From positions 15,088,238-15,152,237 of the forward strand of contig JAOANR010000002.1 in NCBI GenBank assembly GCA_030278955.1: a DNA stretch of 64,000 bases, given 5' to 3'. This document shows positions 10,951 through 20,721 of the stretch, piece by piece; the first letter of the stretch is position 1, and each line of letters starts with the position of its first letter. The position numbers were made by a program, and so were the translations under genes. Origin of the DNA: Hygrophila difformis. Taxonomy: Eukaryota > Streptophyta > Magnoliopsida > Lamiales > Acanthaceae. The notes beneath the pieces were generated by a model. That model saw only the letters and a program-made list of their open reading frames with translations, did not search any database and was not told the origin of the DNA.

Positions 10951-12160
10951 GAGTCTGACTGAAGAGGGACAGGATTCAGACCACTGAAAACCTGTCTGGA
11001 TTCTTTTCAAGAATGACGATCTCGAATTGAACTATGGAAAGAATAATGCGACAAGATTCCAACCTCAACCCATATGACGGATTCAGAATTGGCGGGATTG
11101 GACGAGTTCTCAATCAAATGGGACTAAATCAGAGAAGACATAACATCATTACAAGGTAAGTGTTGGTGAGTTTACAATTCCTATTGAACTTACTTGTAAT
11201 GTTATGGATATGCAATTAATTCCGAAAGAAGAAATTCTTGAGGAATTGAGCAGGATGAAAGAGGAAATTGCCATTACTATGAAATGGATCCACATAGGAG
11301 CCATCGAAGTAGTTATTAAGGCAACCTTCAAAGAAGGTATTGATTCTGAATTACATCTATCAATTAGTGATAGGAGAATCAATAACCTTAGAGATGGTCT
11401 TCTTGGAACTATGGTAGAAAATTTATATGCAGTGAAACTAATGTTTGACATTCATCAGGATTTCCTATAACTTAGACGATCAAGATTTTATCAGAGTGCT
11501 CACCCTTCATCAGGATTTCAAAAGAAAAGATCTGATGAAAGAAGAGAACAAACCATATTCTATAACTTATAGAATCACTTATGCACTTTCCAATTGTCAT
11601 CATTCTGACTTATTTCTCAAGAAAGAATATATAGAAATTCCTAGAATATTCAAGAAATTTGCTAAAGTCACGACTCCAAATCCTACCCTGATTCCAAGGT
11701 TAGGAGGAGTAGACATACAAATAAGAGATCACCCAGTTCTAGACAGGTCAACAAGGGCTAGAATTGAGTATGCAAGCAGTATGTCTTTTTCGGAAGACTG
11801 AATTATGGCATATAAAGGAAATGAGTTCATTAAAGATCTAACTTCTCAGTCCATTGGGGTAGATAACATAATGATTAAATGCCCTGAAGGATGGAAAGAG
11901 ATACGAGTTATATTTGACATCACTGAAAAAATTAATCATTTTCCATATGATGACTTATACTACTTGCAACAACCATCAATTGGAACCTATGAAGGAACAA
12001 TTGAAATTGCAGACACGAAATCAGAGCCTTAGGCACCGCCATAAAAGACAATGGGGTTATGATTTTGAGATTAAGTTTTCTCGAAAATCATAAACCATGG
12101 GTAAGAAAGGATAATGGAATAGAATTTAATCTGAAGGGTCATACCATCAGAATTAAATGA
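10937..12160 (+). pseudogene. Pararetrovirus movement protein remnant (copy A)
   Basis: Colinear with the intact movement gene of copy B (20718-21944). The ATG at 10937 matches the copy B start. Frame breaks occur before 11204, near 11460, at 11799 (TGA) and near 12020. Clear stretches remain, for example NVMDMQLIPKEEILEELS and the SFSED and TIEIA segments. Movement proteins of the 30K superfamily pass virus through plasmodesmata; this copy cannot. Confidence 0.78.
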
Positions 12161-14187
12161 CAATTCCATTTTCAATTTATATCTCAGTAGGGATAATATA
12201 TTAAAATATAAGTCGGAATATTTTGAAACTTATATTAATTCGGGTTCAGGTATTTGCACAACAAAACCAGGAATTTTCCCTAGCGAAGCTATGGAATCAT
12301 TACCATTATTGCAGGAAGAGATTTTTCCCAGAAAATCTTAGTCTAAATAAGGGTATTCGACAGGCCAATATCAGGATTGGAGGAGCATTTAGTACGCCTT
12401 GGTACAAGGTAAAAACGCCTCATATTTACTTTCATGATACAGGAGCGGATATTTTGTTAGGTAATAATTTCATACAAAACCTTTACAAAAGAAATTTGTT
12501 AATATTTACCACAATTTGTGGAAATGAGATACAGATATTGCGCAGGGAAAAGGCATTCAACAGGATAATGCCTATAATATTTCACAGCAAACGTGGTGAT
12601 AATGATGCCAAACTAACCTATCCAAAAACACAGGATAAAAGAAAGTTTGGTAACGCTTTGTTGTCTTTTAGACAACAAGGATTTGATGATGCATCTATTG
12701 AGGAAATTATAAACCTCAAAGAAGCAATGCAGGAAATGAAGTCATTAAATATAACTTTATTAGACATTGATGGGGAAATTAAATTGTCCCTCGAAAATGT
12801 CAAAAGACTTATCCAGAGAAACTTTAATGAGGATCCTCTGGTATGGTGGGATAAAAATAAGATCGAAGCTACTCTACAAGTAAAAGAACAATATAAATAT
12901 GAGTATGTTCGATATAAACTCATCTTAATGAATATGCAGGATAAGAAATATATGCAACAAATTATCAAGGAGTATATCGATCTTAAACTCATCGAGCCTG
13001 GAGTCTCAGCTTATAGCAGCCCTGGATTCTTGGTAAGAAACCATGGTGACATAAAAAATGGTAAATCCAGGTTGGTAATAAATTATCAATGTATTAATAA
13101 AATACTACAGTTTGATGGTTATTACATTCCGAGTAGAGAACACTTAATTGATTGCATTAAAGGTGCTAAAGTGTTTTCTAAATTTGATTGTAAAAACTGG
13201 TTTCTACCAGATTAAGATGGAAAATGAGTCGATCACAGCATTTTCCACCCTACAAGGACAGTATATTTGGAATGTTATGCCAATGGGGCTTTCTAATGCC
13301 CCTCAAATATTTCAAAGAAAAATGGATAATCTATTTAAAGATTATTTAGAGTTCATGTTCATCTACATCGATGACATTCTGATTGCATCTAGAAATATTA
13401 AAGAGCATATCAAACATCTTGAAATATTTTCTGATACATGCCACAGGGAAGGTCTTGTTCTATCTAAGAAAAAGGCTACCATCGCTGCTAACAAAATTGA
13501 ATTCAGGAGTTCAAATTGATGAAGCAGGAATAGAGTTACAGGAACACATTGTGGAGAAAATCCATAATTTTTCTAATATATTAAAAGACAAAAAACAACT
13601 TCAAAGTTTCTTGAGTGTTGTAAATTTTGCAGGAATGTTTATTAAAGACCTTACAAAATACAGAAAGGAATTTAGACCACTCCTGAAAGAGACTGAAAGC
13701 TCTAGATGGAAATGGGAAGAAGTCCATACCAAGAGAATTCGCGAACTAAAGCAAGTCTGTAATAGCTTGCCAAAACTCGCGATACCTCAAGATGAGGATG
13801 AGTTGGTAGTCTATACGGATGTCAATGATTTTCGATGGGCAGAAGTGCTCATGAGAAAAACAACTACGAGCAAGAACCCTGTTGATACACAGGAGGGTTG
13901 TTCACTGAACAACAAGCCAAACTTTGGCACATTAATGAAAATGAATTCTTTGCAGCATGGAAAACATTTAAAAAATAGCCCTTGTTCTTACTTGGAAAGA
14001 AATTTATATTAAAAGTTGATAATACAAATATTAGAGCTTTTTTGAAAAATAAACTTGAATCAAAAATTGAAAAAGTCCGTATTATCAGATGGCAAGTTGA
14101 ATGTCAATATTATACTTATATATTGATCTTATAAAATCTCATGAAATTATTCTTGCAGATTTCTTAACGAGAGATGGAAGCATTTAA
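12157..14187 (+). pseudogene. Pararetrovirus protease-RT-RNase H remnant (copy A)
   Basis: The ATG overlaps the movement gene stop (ATGA), as in copy B. Recognisable parts: the FHDTGADILLGNN motif in the protease region (near 12430), RT with MPMGLSNAPQIFQRKMD and YIDDILIAS (near 13365-13390), and RNase H with VVYTDVNDFRWA (near 13807). Frameshifts lie near 12300, 13200, 13500 and 13870, with further stops in the RNase H end. The catalytic RT pair YIDD survives. Confidence 0.85.
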
Positions 14188-14322
14188 GTTGATTCCATCA
14201 TTACGAGATTCAGGCACCTCAGAGAAAACCTCGAGGAGCTATCAAAATATTTTGGACAGCTGGATATCAATGCAAGAGCAGCTGGCCAAATACAACAGAG
14301 CGATGTGGACATGGTCCGCAAT
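14174..14322 (+). pseudogene. Start of the transactivator-like gene, truncated by an insertion (copy A)
   Basis: About 150 bp match the first part of the copy B gene that starts at 18674, including the overlap with the end of the polymerase frame. Identity stops at GGTCCGCAA (14314-14322), where LTR-like sequence begins. The rest of the gene and the downstream viral promoter are absent. Confidence 0.75.
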
Positions 14323-15361
14323 TTAAGGACCCAAATTCCATAACCCAATTAATTAGCTTTGCCACGCATTCAAAGCTCAATTTCCCTTTAACATAGACCC
14401 AAACCCATTAACCTTACCCAAAGCCCAACCCACACCAATTTTCCCTTTCTTTCTTGCTGAGCGTGATTTGGAAGAGGGAGAAGCAGAAAACGCAGCTAGG
14501 GTTTGGGAAACTGGAAGAAGAGAATGAGGAAGTTAGTCATTGATGGAACCTCGCAAGCTCGGAAGTTCGTCGAAATCATCCAAGGGATTCTATGTGCATT
14601 TAATATGTGTTGGGGGTTTCCCTTTCTTTCTCTCCCTCTCTTTCTTCCCCAATTCTTTTCTCCTTCCGTCGAGAGGGCTGCAGCAGCGAAAGGGAAATCG
14701 CCGGTGGTTCAGGTGGTGGCGTGGAGTAGAGGTGACGTCACGCGGTGCGATGCGGAGGACAGCAGTGGGCTGCTGCCCGCTGTGATGGCAGCGCACAACG
14801 GTGCTGTGTTGTGGCCGGCGATTTACCGGCGGTGGTGGTGGCAGCGACGGGTAGGCCGGGCAGTGGCGACGGTGGCCGGTCTTCTCCCTCCGAGCCTTTC
14901 TTCTCATTATTCTTTCACTCTTCTCTTTCTCATTCTTTTATTTTATTATATGTATTTATGTGGTACTCTGTTGCTTTATGATTATTACTTGGCATTGGAT
15001 TATCTGTTGGTTAAGGCCTGTGAGCCTATGATTTACATTCTGTTGATCTGTGGCCTTATGTGATTTACTGCTTTGGACTGGTATCCCTGTTTGAGATATT
15101 AGCATGTTACCGATGTTGTTTTGTGAGGCTTGCAGGCTGGATGATTTGCTGGGACTATTAGTTGGTTATTATGTGAAATTTTATATGTGCCTATGTGTTT
15201 TACTTTATCTTAGCTTCTGCATTAAACTTGATTAATCAGATGATCACTTTAGGTTTACTCAGCCTTGTATTAGATGTTTTAAATTAGCTGGCCACTAGTT
15301 TAGAATAGTTAGTACGACAGTAATGCTTGCAAAAATCAGATTTGAATTTTTTGGGCGTTAC
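14323..15361 (+). repeat. LTR-like fragment replacing the viral 3' region of copy A
   Basis: This segment has no counterpart in copy B, which has about 1.8 kb of viral sequence at this place. It begins with AACCCAATTAATTA-type and AAGCCCAACCCA words like the Tekay LTR at 31500, contains a GC-rich GCGGTGG region, and ends GGGCGTTACA, the usual LTR end in this window. I infer a partial solo LTR with an adjacent deletion. The open frames 14503-15063 and 14590-14907 are byproducts of its composition. Confidence 0.5.
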
Positions 15362-15627
15362 AGCGGCAAGGTGGTCAACCCCAATGTATGAAGTTTAGTA
15401 TTTAATTTTATTATCGGAAGCATGATGGGCTATAATTGGACTAAATAAAAGAAGATTTAAAGTTTGGGGGTCAAAATATAATTAGGAAAAAGTTGGTAGG
15501 GTCTATTATTATTTAAAAAAGATTGGATGACCTAAAATTGAAGAAATGTGATTTGTTATGGCCTAATCATAATTCAAACTTGTTGTGGCACAAAAGTGGA
15601 AATGACTCCTTGTTACGGCCTAAAATC
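15362..15627 (-). repeat. Right TIR of element A
   Basis: Its reverse complement starts GATTTTAGGCCGTAACAAGG and matches the left TIR of element B (16404-16725) closely, including the inner block TATGAAGTTTAG ... TATCGGAAGCATGATGGGC. It ends directly at the split target duplication. Confidence 0.7.
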
Positions 15628-15633
15628 TTTTTA
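15628..15633 (+). repeat. First six bases of element A's right target duplication
   Basis: TTTTTA, followed by the Helitron; the remaining TTA lies at 24313-24315. Joined, they equal the left duplication TTTTTATTA. The Helitron entered between A and T, as Helitrons do. Confidence 0.7.
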
Positions 15634-15679
15634 TCTATACTATAACAACTCCTAGAACCATATTTTTATTGTACTGACT

Positions 15680-15960
15680 TTATTACCCTTTTAAGTTATA
15701 ATTAATCTCTTTAAAAATTATATATTGTGGGTTCAAACTGTAATTTTACCTCAAAGATATGTATATCTATCATAAAGATACATATCAAAGGTCTAGAAAG
15801 TAAAATCCATTCATCCTAAAATTCAATGACCGTTGGATTGCAATCTATTGATCTCTATCTAAATCCTGCAATCAAATTTTTATTGTGTTTCCTAAATTAA
15901 CATTTTAAGTTATAATTAATCTATTTAGAAGAATTATATATTATGGGTTCAAACAATATT
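15680..15960 (+). repeat. Internal direct repeat in the Helitron
   Basis: TTTTAAGTTATAATTAATCT and the following ATTATATATTRTGGGTTCAAAC occur twice, near 15690-15740 and near 15903-15955, about 215 bp apart. No coding function. Confidence 0.6.
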
Positions 15961-16394
15961 TTTTTTATAGATATGCATATCTATCGAATAAATACATAGC
16001 AATATAAAATCATATACTATTTTTATCTTTTATATATTTTTATTAGTCATTAATCTATATATATTATATTATTTTATATTGATATTATATCATATTATTT
16101 TTATATTTATATTATTATATACAATCAACATAATTTTTGCGGGTGACTAAGAGTGAGTTACAAAGTCGAAAAGTCTAATGTATTTAATCATTTTAATTAT
16201 ACATATAATATTTATCATTATGAGGGGTGGTAATCTTAATGAATTAATTTTTCTATTGATATTTTCTTTGCATAAAAATTTAAATTTATGTTTTGGTATG
16301 TATTATGAAAAAAAATTAAAATTGAAAAAGAAAATGATAATTGAAACTATATTTTATAATTCTTTCACAAAAATATACAAAAATAAATCTGTTA

Positions 16395-16403
16395 ATTTAA
16401 ATT
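16395..16403 (+). repeat. Left 9-bp target duplication of MULE-like element B
   Basis: ATTTAAATT directly precedes the TIR (GAGTTAATAG). The same nine bases lie at 24212-24220 directly after the opposite TIR. The sequence is AT-only and nearly palindromic, so chance matching is likelier than for a complex word, but its placement at both TIR tips is exact. Confidence 0.7.
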
Positions 16404-16725
16404 GAGTTAATAGTTAATTTAGGCCATAACAAGTAGTCATTTCCACTTTTGAGCCATAATAAGTTTGAGTTATGATTTTAGGCCATAACAAACCACTTTT
16501 GTTCAATTTTGGGCCATACAGACTTTTTAAAATAATAATTGAGCCCACCTACTCTCCTTTATTATATTTTGACCCCATCAGTTGACTTATCAACTTTTGC
16601 CCTTTTACACTTTGACCCCAAACTTTAGATTTTTCATTAAATTTAATCCAATAACTGCCCATCATGCTTCCGATAATTAAATTAAGCACTAAACTTCATA
16701 CCTTGGCTTTGACCGCCTTGCTGCC
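16404..16725 (+). repeat. Left TIR of element B
   Basis: Three GGCCATAAC-type words in the outer 100 bp, then a T-rich stretch with GACCCC repeats, ending in the block CTTCCGATAATTAAATTAAG near 16669 and a CCTTGGC/CCTTGCTGCC segment. It matches the right TIR of element A inverted. The inner block also resembles the inner part of the MULE at 56017-57396. Confidence 0.7.
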
Positions 16726-17132
16726 GGGTTTCCTAAGCTCCGGGATTTTACGGACTTCTTCCAACCACGCAGCCGCGACCGATGGTTCACCGATTATTGG
16801 CTCCTTCAGCAACGAACAGCACAGTCCTATTTCGTTTCCTACCTTAGGACGTATCAAGATATGAATTAAGGGTTTTTAATAATATTATCGGAGTATTTGG
16901 GATATTTGGAAGCCTGGATTTTACTGAAGAAATATTAAAAATATTATTCAAACATTATTTCCCTTAATGGAGAAGACAGATACTTAGTTCCTCATGGAGG
17001 AAGCAAGACTCTTGGGGATGCTCCCCATAATATTACAGACACAGAAAGGAAAATTTGCAGAAAGGAAATATTACAAATGTTTTGAAGAGTTGGGAGGATT
17101 TTTCGATGCCTTCCATCTGCTTCAAACTCCTT

Positions 17133-17209
17133 TATTTATAGGCGCCCGCGGACTTCGGCCCCGGATTCCAATCTTCCTCTAAATCCTTGTGACGTCACTG
17201 CGTTCGTCA
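17133..17209 (-). promoter_or_regulatory. Viral promoter with TATA box and as-1-like element
   Basis: On the minus strand, TGACG-AACGCAG-TGACG (17209-17193) has two TGACG motifs with a 7-base spacer, the same spacing as the as-1 element of the CaMV 35S promoter, and the second motif extends to the palindrome TGACGTCA. TATAAATA lies at 17140-17133, about 50 bases downstream. The position after the transactivator gene is where caulimovirids keep the pregenomic RNA promoter. TGA-type bZIP factors bind as-1. Absent from copy A. Confidence 0.7.
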
Positions 17210-17381
17210 CTTGGCCTTAATTTCCACCGGCTACATTATTGTCCTTCTTTGAATTATTGCGTTAGGTGGCTTTTGTCACCTTCTCTTGTCGGCCACTTTC
17301 TGCCAGCCACTCTGCCCTTCTTTGTCGGCTTTTAATTATGAGTGTTGCCGACACCTCTCTTTCTTTTACATCCAGCTAATC

Positions 17382-18674
17382 TTACTTTGGCTTGTGAAAG
17401 TTTTTTGGACGTTTCTTCCCTTTGTCCTGTTCGGGTCCGGATTTTTTCTGGGTTACCCGGATCTTTGTGCCGAATAGGGGTTTCTCCTGTTCTGCACAAT
17501 ATGGGCATATGTGGTTATCCCATTGGCCAACATGCATCATATTGCATGCCTTTTTTCTGGTAGACTCGGTTGCTGGCAACTTGTTTTCCCAGATGAGTAA
17601 CCTCTTCTTTTCAAATGAGGTTTCCGCAAACTCTGTGCTTTTTCCTGTTAAAGAATTAACCAGGAACGATCCATTTAAATTGTTTGAGAATATTTTAAAC
17701 GGATATTTAACCTTTTCCATCTCGGTGAGACAGACCCAGAATCCCCATGCTCGTCGGGTGGAGATTTCATCTTCGCTGATTGAAGATACCAATGGTGCCT
17801 TCTCATCCATAGACTTAACTCTGTTGAAGGCAATCATATCAGGTCTCTGTAATTTAATAAATTGAAAGATCGGATAAGAACCTTTTCCGACTATCTCTGG
17901 TGCCGCTGAAATGAACTTAAGCTCCAGAATATCTCCTCTTTGCAGGTGCGGGTTGTTCTGCCATGATTCGTGCACCGCACTACTTATCCATCCCGGAAGT
18001 TTTTCGATTTCCGGAAACCCTGGTGATGTAGTATGAACAGATGCTAATGCTCCAAAGTCATACCACTTCCGAACTTCTTCTGGTTTCGATCCTTCGAGCA
18101 TCCATACCCAGTTGTATCTCCCGGATGTCTCGATTACTGTTTTGCTAGGGTTAATTCCCTTTTTGGAAACCAGTTGTTCCCATTTTCCTTGGTAGTCCAG
18201 CCAGGCAGTAGATAGGACCTTCTCGTCTGAATTAACCTTAGAGGTGCCTGTCATTGGCCTAAGGTTAATTTCTTCCTCTTTCACCCCAGAGGCAGTGGGT
18301 TGACTTGAGCTTTCGGAAATGTGACTTTCCTCTTGCTCAACATTTTTGTCGGTATCCGACAATGGTTCCTTTGAAGCAGTGCTTGAATCTGCTTCTTCAT
18401 ATGTGACCACTTTAGCTTTTTGGGCACATTTCTCTTTGTTTACCAGGGAAGCTGACGCTTTCCTGATTGGCTCTAATACTGTTTCCCATAGTGCTGTCAT
18501 TGCTATATGGGATGTTCGTATATTGTTGCGGACCATGTCCACATCGCTCTGTTGTATTTGGCCAGCTGCTCGTGCATTGATCTCGAGCTGTCCAAAATGC
18601 TTCGATAGCTCCTCTAGGTTTTCTCTGAGGTGCCTGAATCTCGTAATGATGGAATCAGCTTCAAATGCTTCCAT
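17382..18674 (-). CDS. Pararetrovirus transactivator/viroplasmin-like protein, 430 codons (copy B)
   Basis: Uninterrupted frame. The ATG (18674-18672) overlaps the end of the polymerase frame. Residues 1-80 look helical (RHLRENLEELSKHFGQLE); a Ser/Glu-rich linker follows; the middle has RYNWVWMLEGSKPEEVRKWY, a segment I associate with the conserved core of caulimovirid ORF VI-type proteins; near the C-terminus there is a possible metal-binding HICPYC and a Lys-rich tail. Family role: inclusion-body matrix and translation reinitiation on polycistronic viral RNA. The assignment rests mainly on position (last gene before the promoter) and the central motif. Copy A keeps only its first 150 bp. 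Confidence 0.65.
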   Translation of the reverse strand: MEAFEADSIITRFRHLRENLEELSKHFGQLEINARAAGQIQQSDVDMVRNNIRTSHIAMTALWETVLEPIRKASASLVNKEKCAQKAKVVTYEEADSSTASKEPLSDTDKNVEQEESHISESSSQPTASGVKEEEINLRPMTGTSKVNSDEKVLSTAWLDYQGKWEQLVSKKGINPSKTVIETSGRYNWVWMLEGSKPEEVRKWYDFGALASVHTTSPGFPEIEKLPGWISSAVHESWQNNPHLQRGDILELKFISAAPEIVGKGSYPIFQFIKLQRPDMIAFNRVKSMDEKAPLVSSISEDEISTRRAWGFWVCLTEMEKVKYPFKIFSNNLNGSFLVNSLTGKSTEFAETSFEKKRLLIWENKLPATESTRKKACNMMHVGQWDNHICPYCAEQEKPLFGTKIRVTQKKSGPEQDKGKKRPKNFHKPK

Positions 18675-20721
18675 CTCTCGTCAAGAAATCTGCAAGAACA
18701 TTTTCATGAGATTTTATAACATCAATATCATAAGTATAATATTGACATTCAGCTTGCCATCTGATAATACGAGTTTTTTCAATTTTTGATTCAAGTTTAT
18801 TTTTTAAAAAAGCCCTAACATTAGTATTATCAACTTTTAATACAAATTTCTTTGCAAGTAAGAATAAAGGCCATTTTTTAAATGTTTTCCATACTGCAAA
18901 GAATTCCTTCTCGTTAATATGCCAAAGTTTGGCTTGTTGTTCAGTGAACAACCCTCCTGTGTATCTACAAGGTTCTTGACCCGTAGTTGTTTTTCTCATG
19001 AGCACTCCTGCCCATCGAAAATCATTGGCGTCTGTGTAGACTACCAACTCATCCTCATCCTGAGGTATCGCGAGTTTTGGCAAGCTATTGCAGACTTGCT
19101 TTAGTTCACGAATTCTCTTGGTATAGATTTCTTCCCATTTCCATCTAGAGCTTTCAGTCTCTTTCAGGAGTGGTCTAAAATCCTTTCTATATTTTGCAAA
19201 GTCTTTAATAAACATACCTGCAAAATTTACAACTCCTAAGAAACTCTGAAGTTGTTTCTTGTCTTTTAATATATCAGGAAAATTGCGGATTTTCTCCACA
19301 ATGTGTTCCTGTAACTCTATTCCTGCTTCATCAATTTGAACTCCTAAGAATTCAATTTTGTTAGCAGCGATAGTGGCCTTTTTCTCAGAGAGAACTAGAC
19401 CTTCCCTGTGACATGCATCAGAAAATATTTCAAGATGTTTAATATGCTCTTTAATATTTCGAGATACAATCAGAATGTCATCTATGTAGACGAACATAAA
19501 CTCTAGGTAATCCTTAAATAGATTATCCATCTTTCTTTGGAATATCTGAGGGGCATTAGAAAGCCCCATTGGCATAACATTCCAAATATATTGCCCTTGT
19601 GGGGTGGAGAATGCTGTGAATTTCTTCGACTCATTCTCCATCTTAATCTGATAGAAACCAGATTTGCAATCAAATTTAGAAAACACTTTAGCACCTTTGA
19701 TGCAATCAATTAAGTGTTCTCTACTCGGAATGTAATAACCATCAAACTGTATTATTTTGTTAATACCTTGATAGTTTATTACCAACCTGGGTTTACCTCT
19801 CTTTATTTCACCGCGGTTTCTTACCAAGTATCCAGGGCTACTATAAGCTGAGACTCCAGGCTCGATGAGTTTAAGATCAATATGCTCCTTGATAATTTGC
19901 TGCATATCTTTCTTATCCTGCATATTCATTAAGATCGGTTTGTATCGAACATACTCATATTTATATTGTTCTTTTACCTGTAGAGTAGCTTCGATCTTGT
20001 TTTTATCCCACCATGCCAGAGGATCCTCGTTAAAGTTTCTCTGGATAAGTCTTTTGACATTTTCGAGGGACAATTTAGTTTCCCCATCAATGTCTAGTGA
20101 AGTTATATTTAATGACTTCATTTCCTGCATTGCTTCTTTGAGGTTTATAATTTCCTCAATAGAAGCTTCATCAAATCCTTGCTGTCTAAAAGACAACAAA
20201 GCCTTACCAAACTTTCTTTTATCCTGCATTTTTGGATGGGTTAGTTTGGCATCATTATCACCACGTTTGCTGCGAAATAATATAGGAATTAACCTGTTGA
20301 ATGTCTTTTCCCTGCGCAACACCTGTATCTCATTTCCACAACTTGTGGTAAATATTAACAAATTTCTTTTGTTATCTTGAACATATTTTGTAAAGGATTG
20401 TATAAAATTATTCCCTAACAAAATATCCACTCCTGTGTCATGAAAGTAAATAGGAGGCGTTTTTACCTTATACCAAGGTGTACCAAATGCTCCTCCAATC
20501 ATGATATTGGCTTGTCGAATACCCTTATTTAGTACTAAGATTTTTTGGGAAAAATCTCTTCCTGCAATAATGGGTAATGATTCCATAGCTTCGCTAGGGA
20601 AAACTCCTGGTTTTGCCGTGCAAATACCTGATCCTGAATCAATATAAGCTGCGAAATATTCTGACTTATATTCTTCATATATTATACCTATTGAGATATA
20701 AATGGAGAATGGACTTGTCAT
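18661..20721 (-). CDS. Pararetrovirus polyprotein: aspartic protease, reverse transcriptase, RNase H (copy B)
   Basis: 686 codons, no stop. Start ATG overlaps the movement gene stop (ATGA), suggesting coupled translation. Protease near residues 25-90 with YIDSGSG and FHDTGVDILLGNN; RT near 270-450 with CKSGFYQI, MPMGLSNAPQIFQ and the catalytic FVYIDDILIVS; RNase H near 545-686 with VVYTDANDFRWAG, an NEKEFFAVW segment, VDNTNVRA and a final VLADFLTR. It would convert pregenomic RNA to DNA from the tRNA-Met primer. All catalytic Asp residues I can identify are present. Caulimovirids have no integrase, and none is seen. Confidence 0.92.
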   Translation of the reverse strand: MTSPFSIYISIGIIYEEYKSEYFAAYIDSGSGICTAKPGVFPSEAMESLPIIAGRDFSQKILVLNKGIRQANIMIGGAFGTPWYKVKTPPIYFHDTGVDILLGNNFIQSFTKYVQDNKRNLLIFTTSCGNEIQVLRREKTFNRLIPILFRSKRGDNDAKLTHPKMQDKRKFGKALLSFRQQGFDEASIEEIINLKEAMQEMKSLNITSLDIDGETKLSLENVKRLIQRNFNEDPLAWWDKNKIEATLQVKEQYKYEYVRYKPILMNMQDKKDMQQIIKEHIDLKLIEPGVSAYSSPGYLVRNRGEIKRGKPRLVINYQGINKIIQFDGYYIPSREHLIDCIKGAKVFSKFDCKSGFYQIKMENESKKFTAFSTPQGQYIWNVMPMGLSNAPQIFQRKMDNLFKDYLEFMFVYIDDILIVSRNIKEHIKHLEIFSDACHREGLVLSEKKATIAANKIEFLGVQIDEAGIELQEHIVEKIRNFPDILKDKKQLQSFLGVVNFAGMFIKDFAKYRKDFRPLLKETESSRWKWEEIYTKRIRELKQVCNSLPKLAIPQDEDELVVYTDANDFRWAGVLMRKTTTGQEPCRYTGGLFTEQQAKLWHINEKEFFAVWKTFKKWPLFLLAKKFVLKVDNTNVRAFLKNKLESKIEKTRIIRWQAECQYYTYDIDVIKSHENVLADFLTRDGSI

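Larger units (their letters stand above)
8658..15627 (+). mobile_element. MULE-like element A carrying a decayed caulimovirid genome
   Basis: Terminal inverted repeats (8658-8917 and about 15362-15627, inverted) enclose a plus-strand pararetrovirus. The TIRs contain repeated GGCCATAACAAG words near both tips. The perfect 9-bp TSD TTTTTATTA is present at the left, and at the right once the Helitron is mentally removed. No transposase is encoded, so the unit is non-autonomous. The virus is full of stops and has lost most of its transactivator gene and its promoter to an LTR-like insertion (14323-15361). Element B (16404-24211) is an inverted, better preserved relative with its own TSD. Confidence 0.72.

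Noticed and set aside
14503..15063. 186-codon plus-strand frame with a hydrophobic C-terminal part
   Set aside because: Lies in an LTR-like fragment inserted in the virus; overlapping frames of similar length exist on both strands and no motif is seen.
19865..20380. 171-codon plus-strand frame opposite the viral polymerase
   Set aside because: Antisense shadow of the protease-RT frame; no independent evidence.
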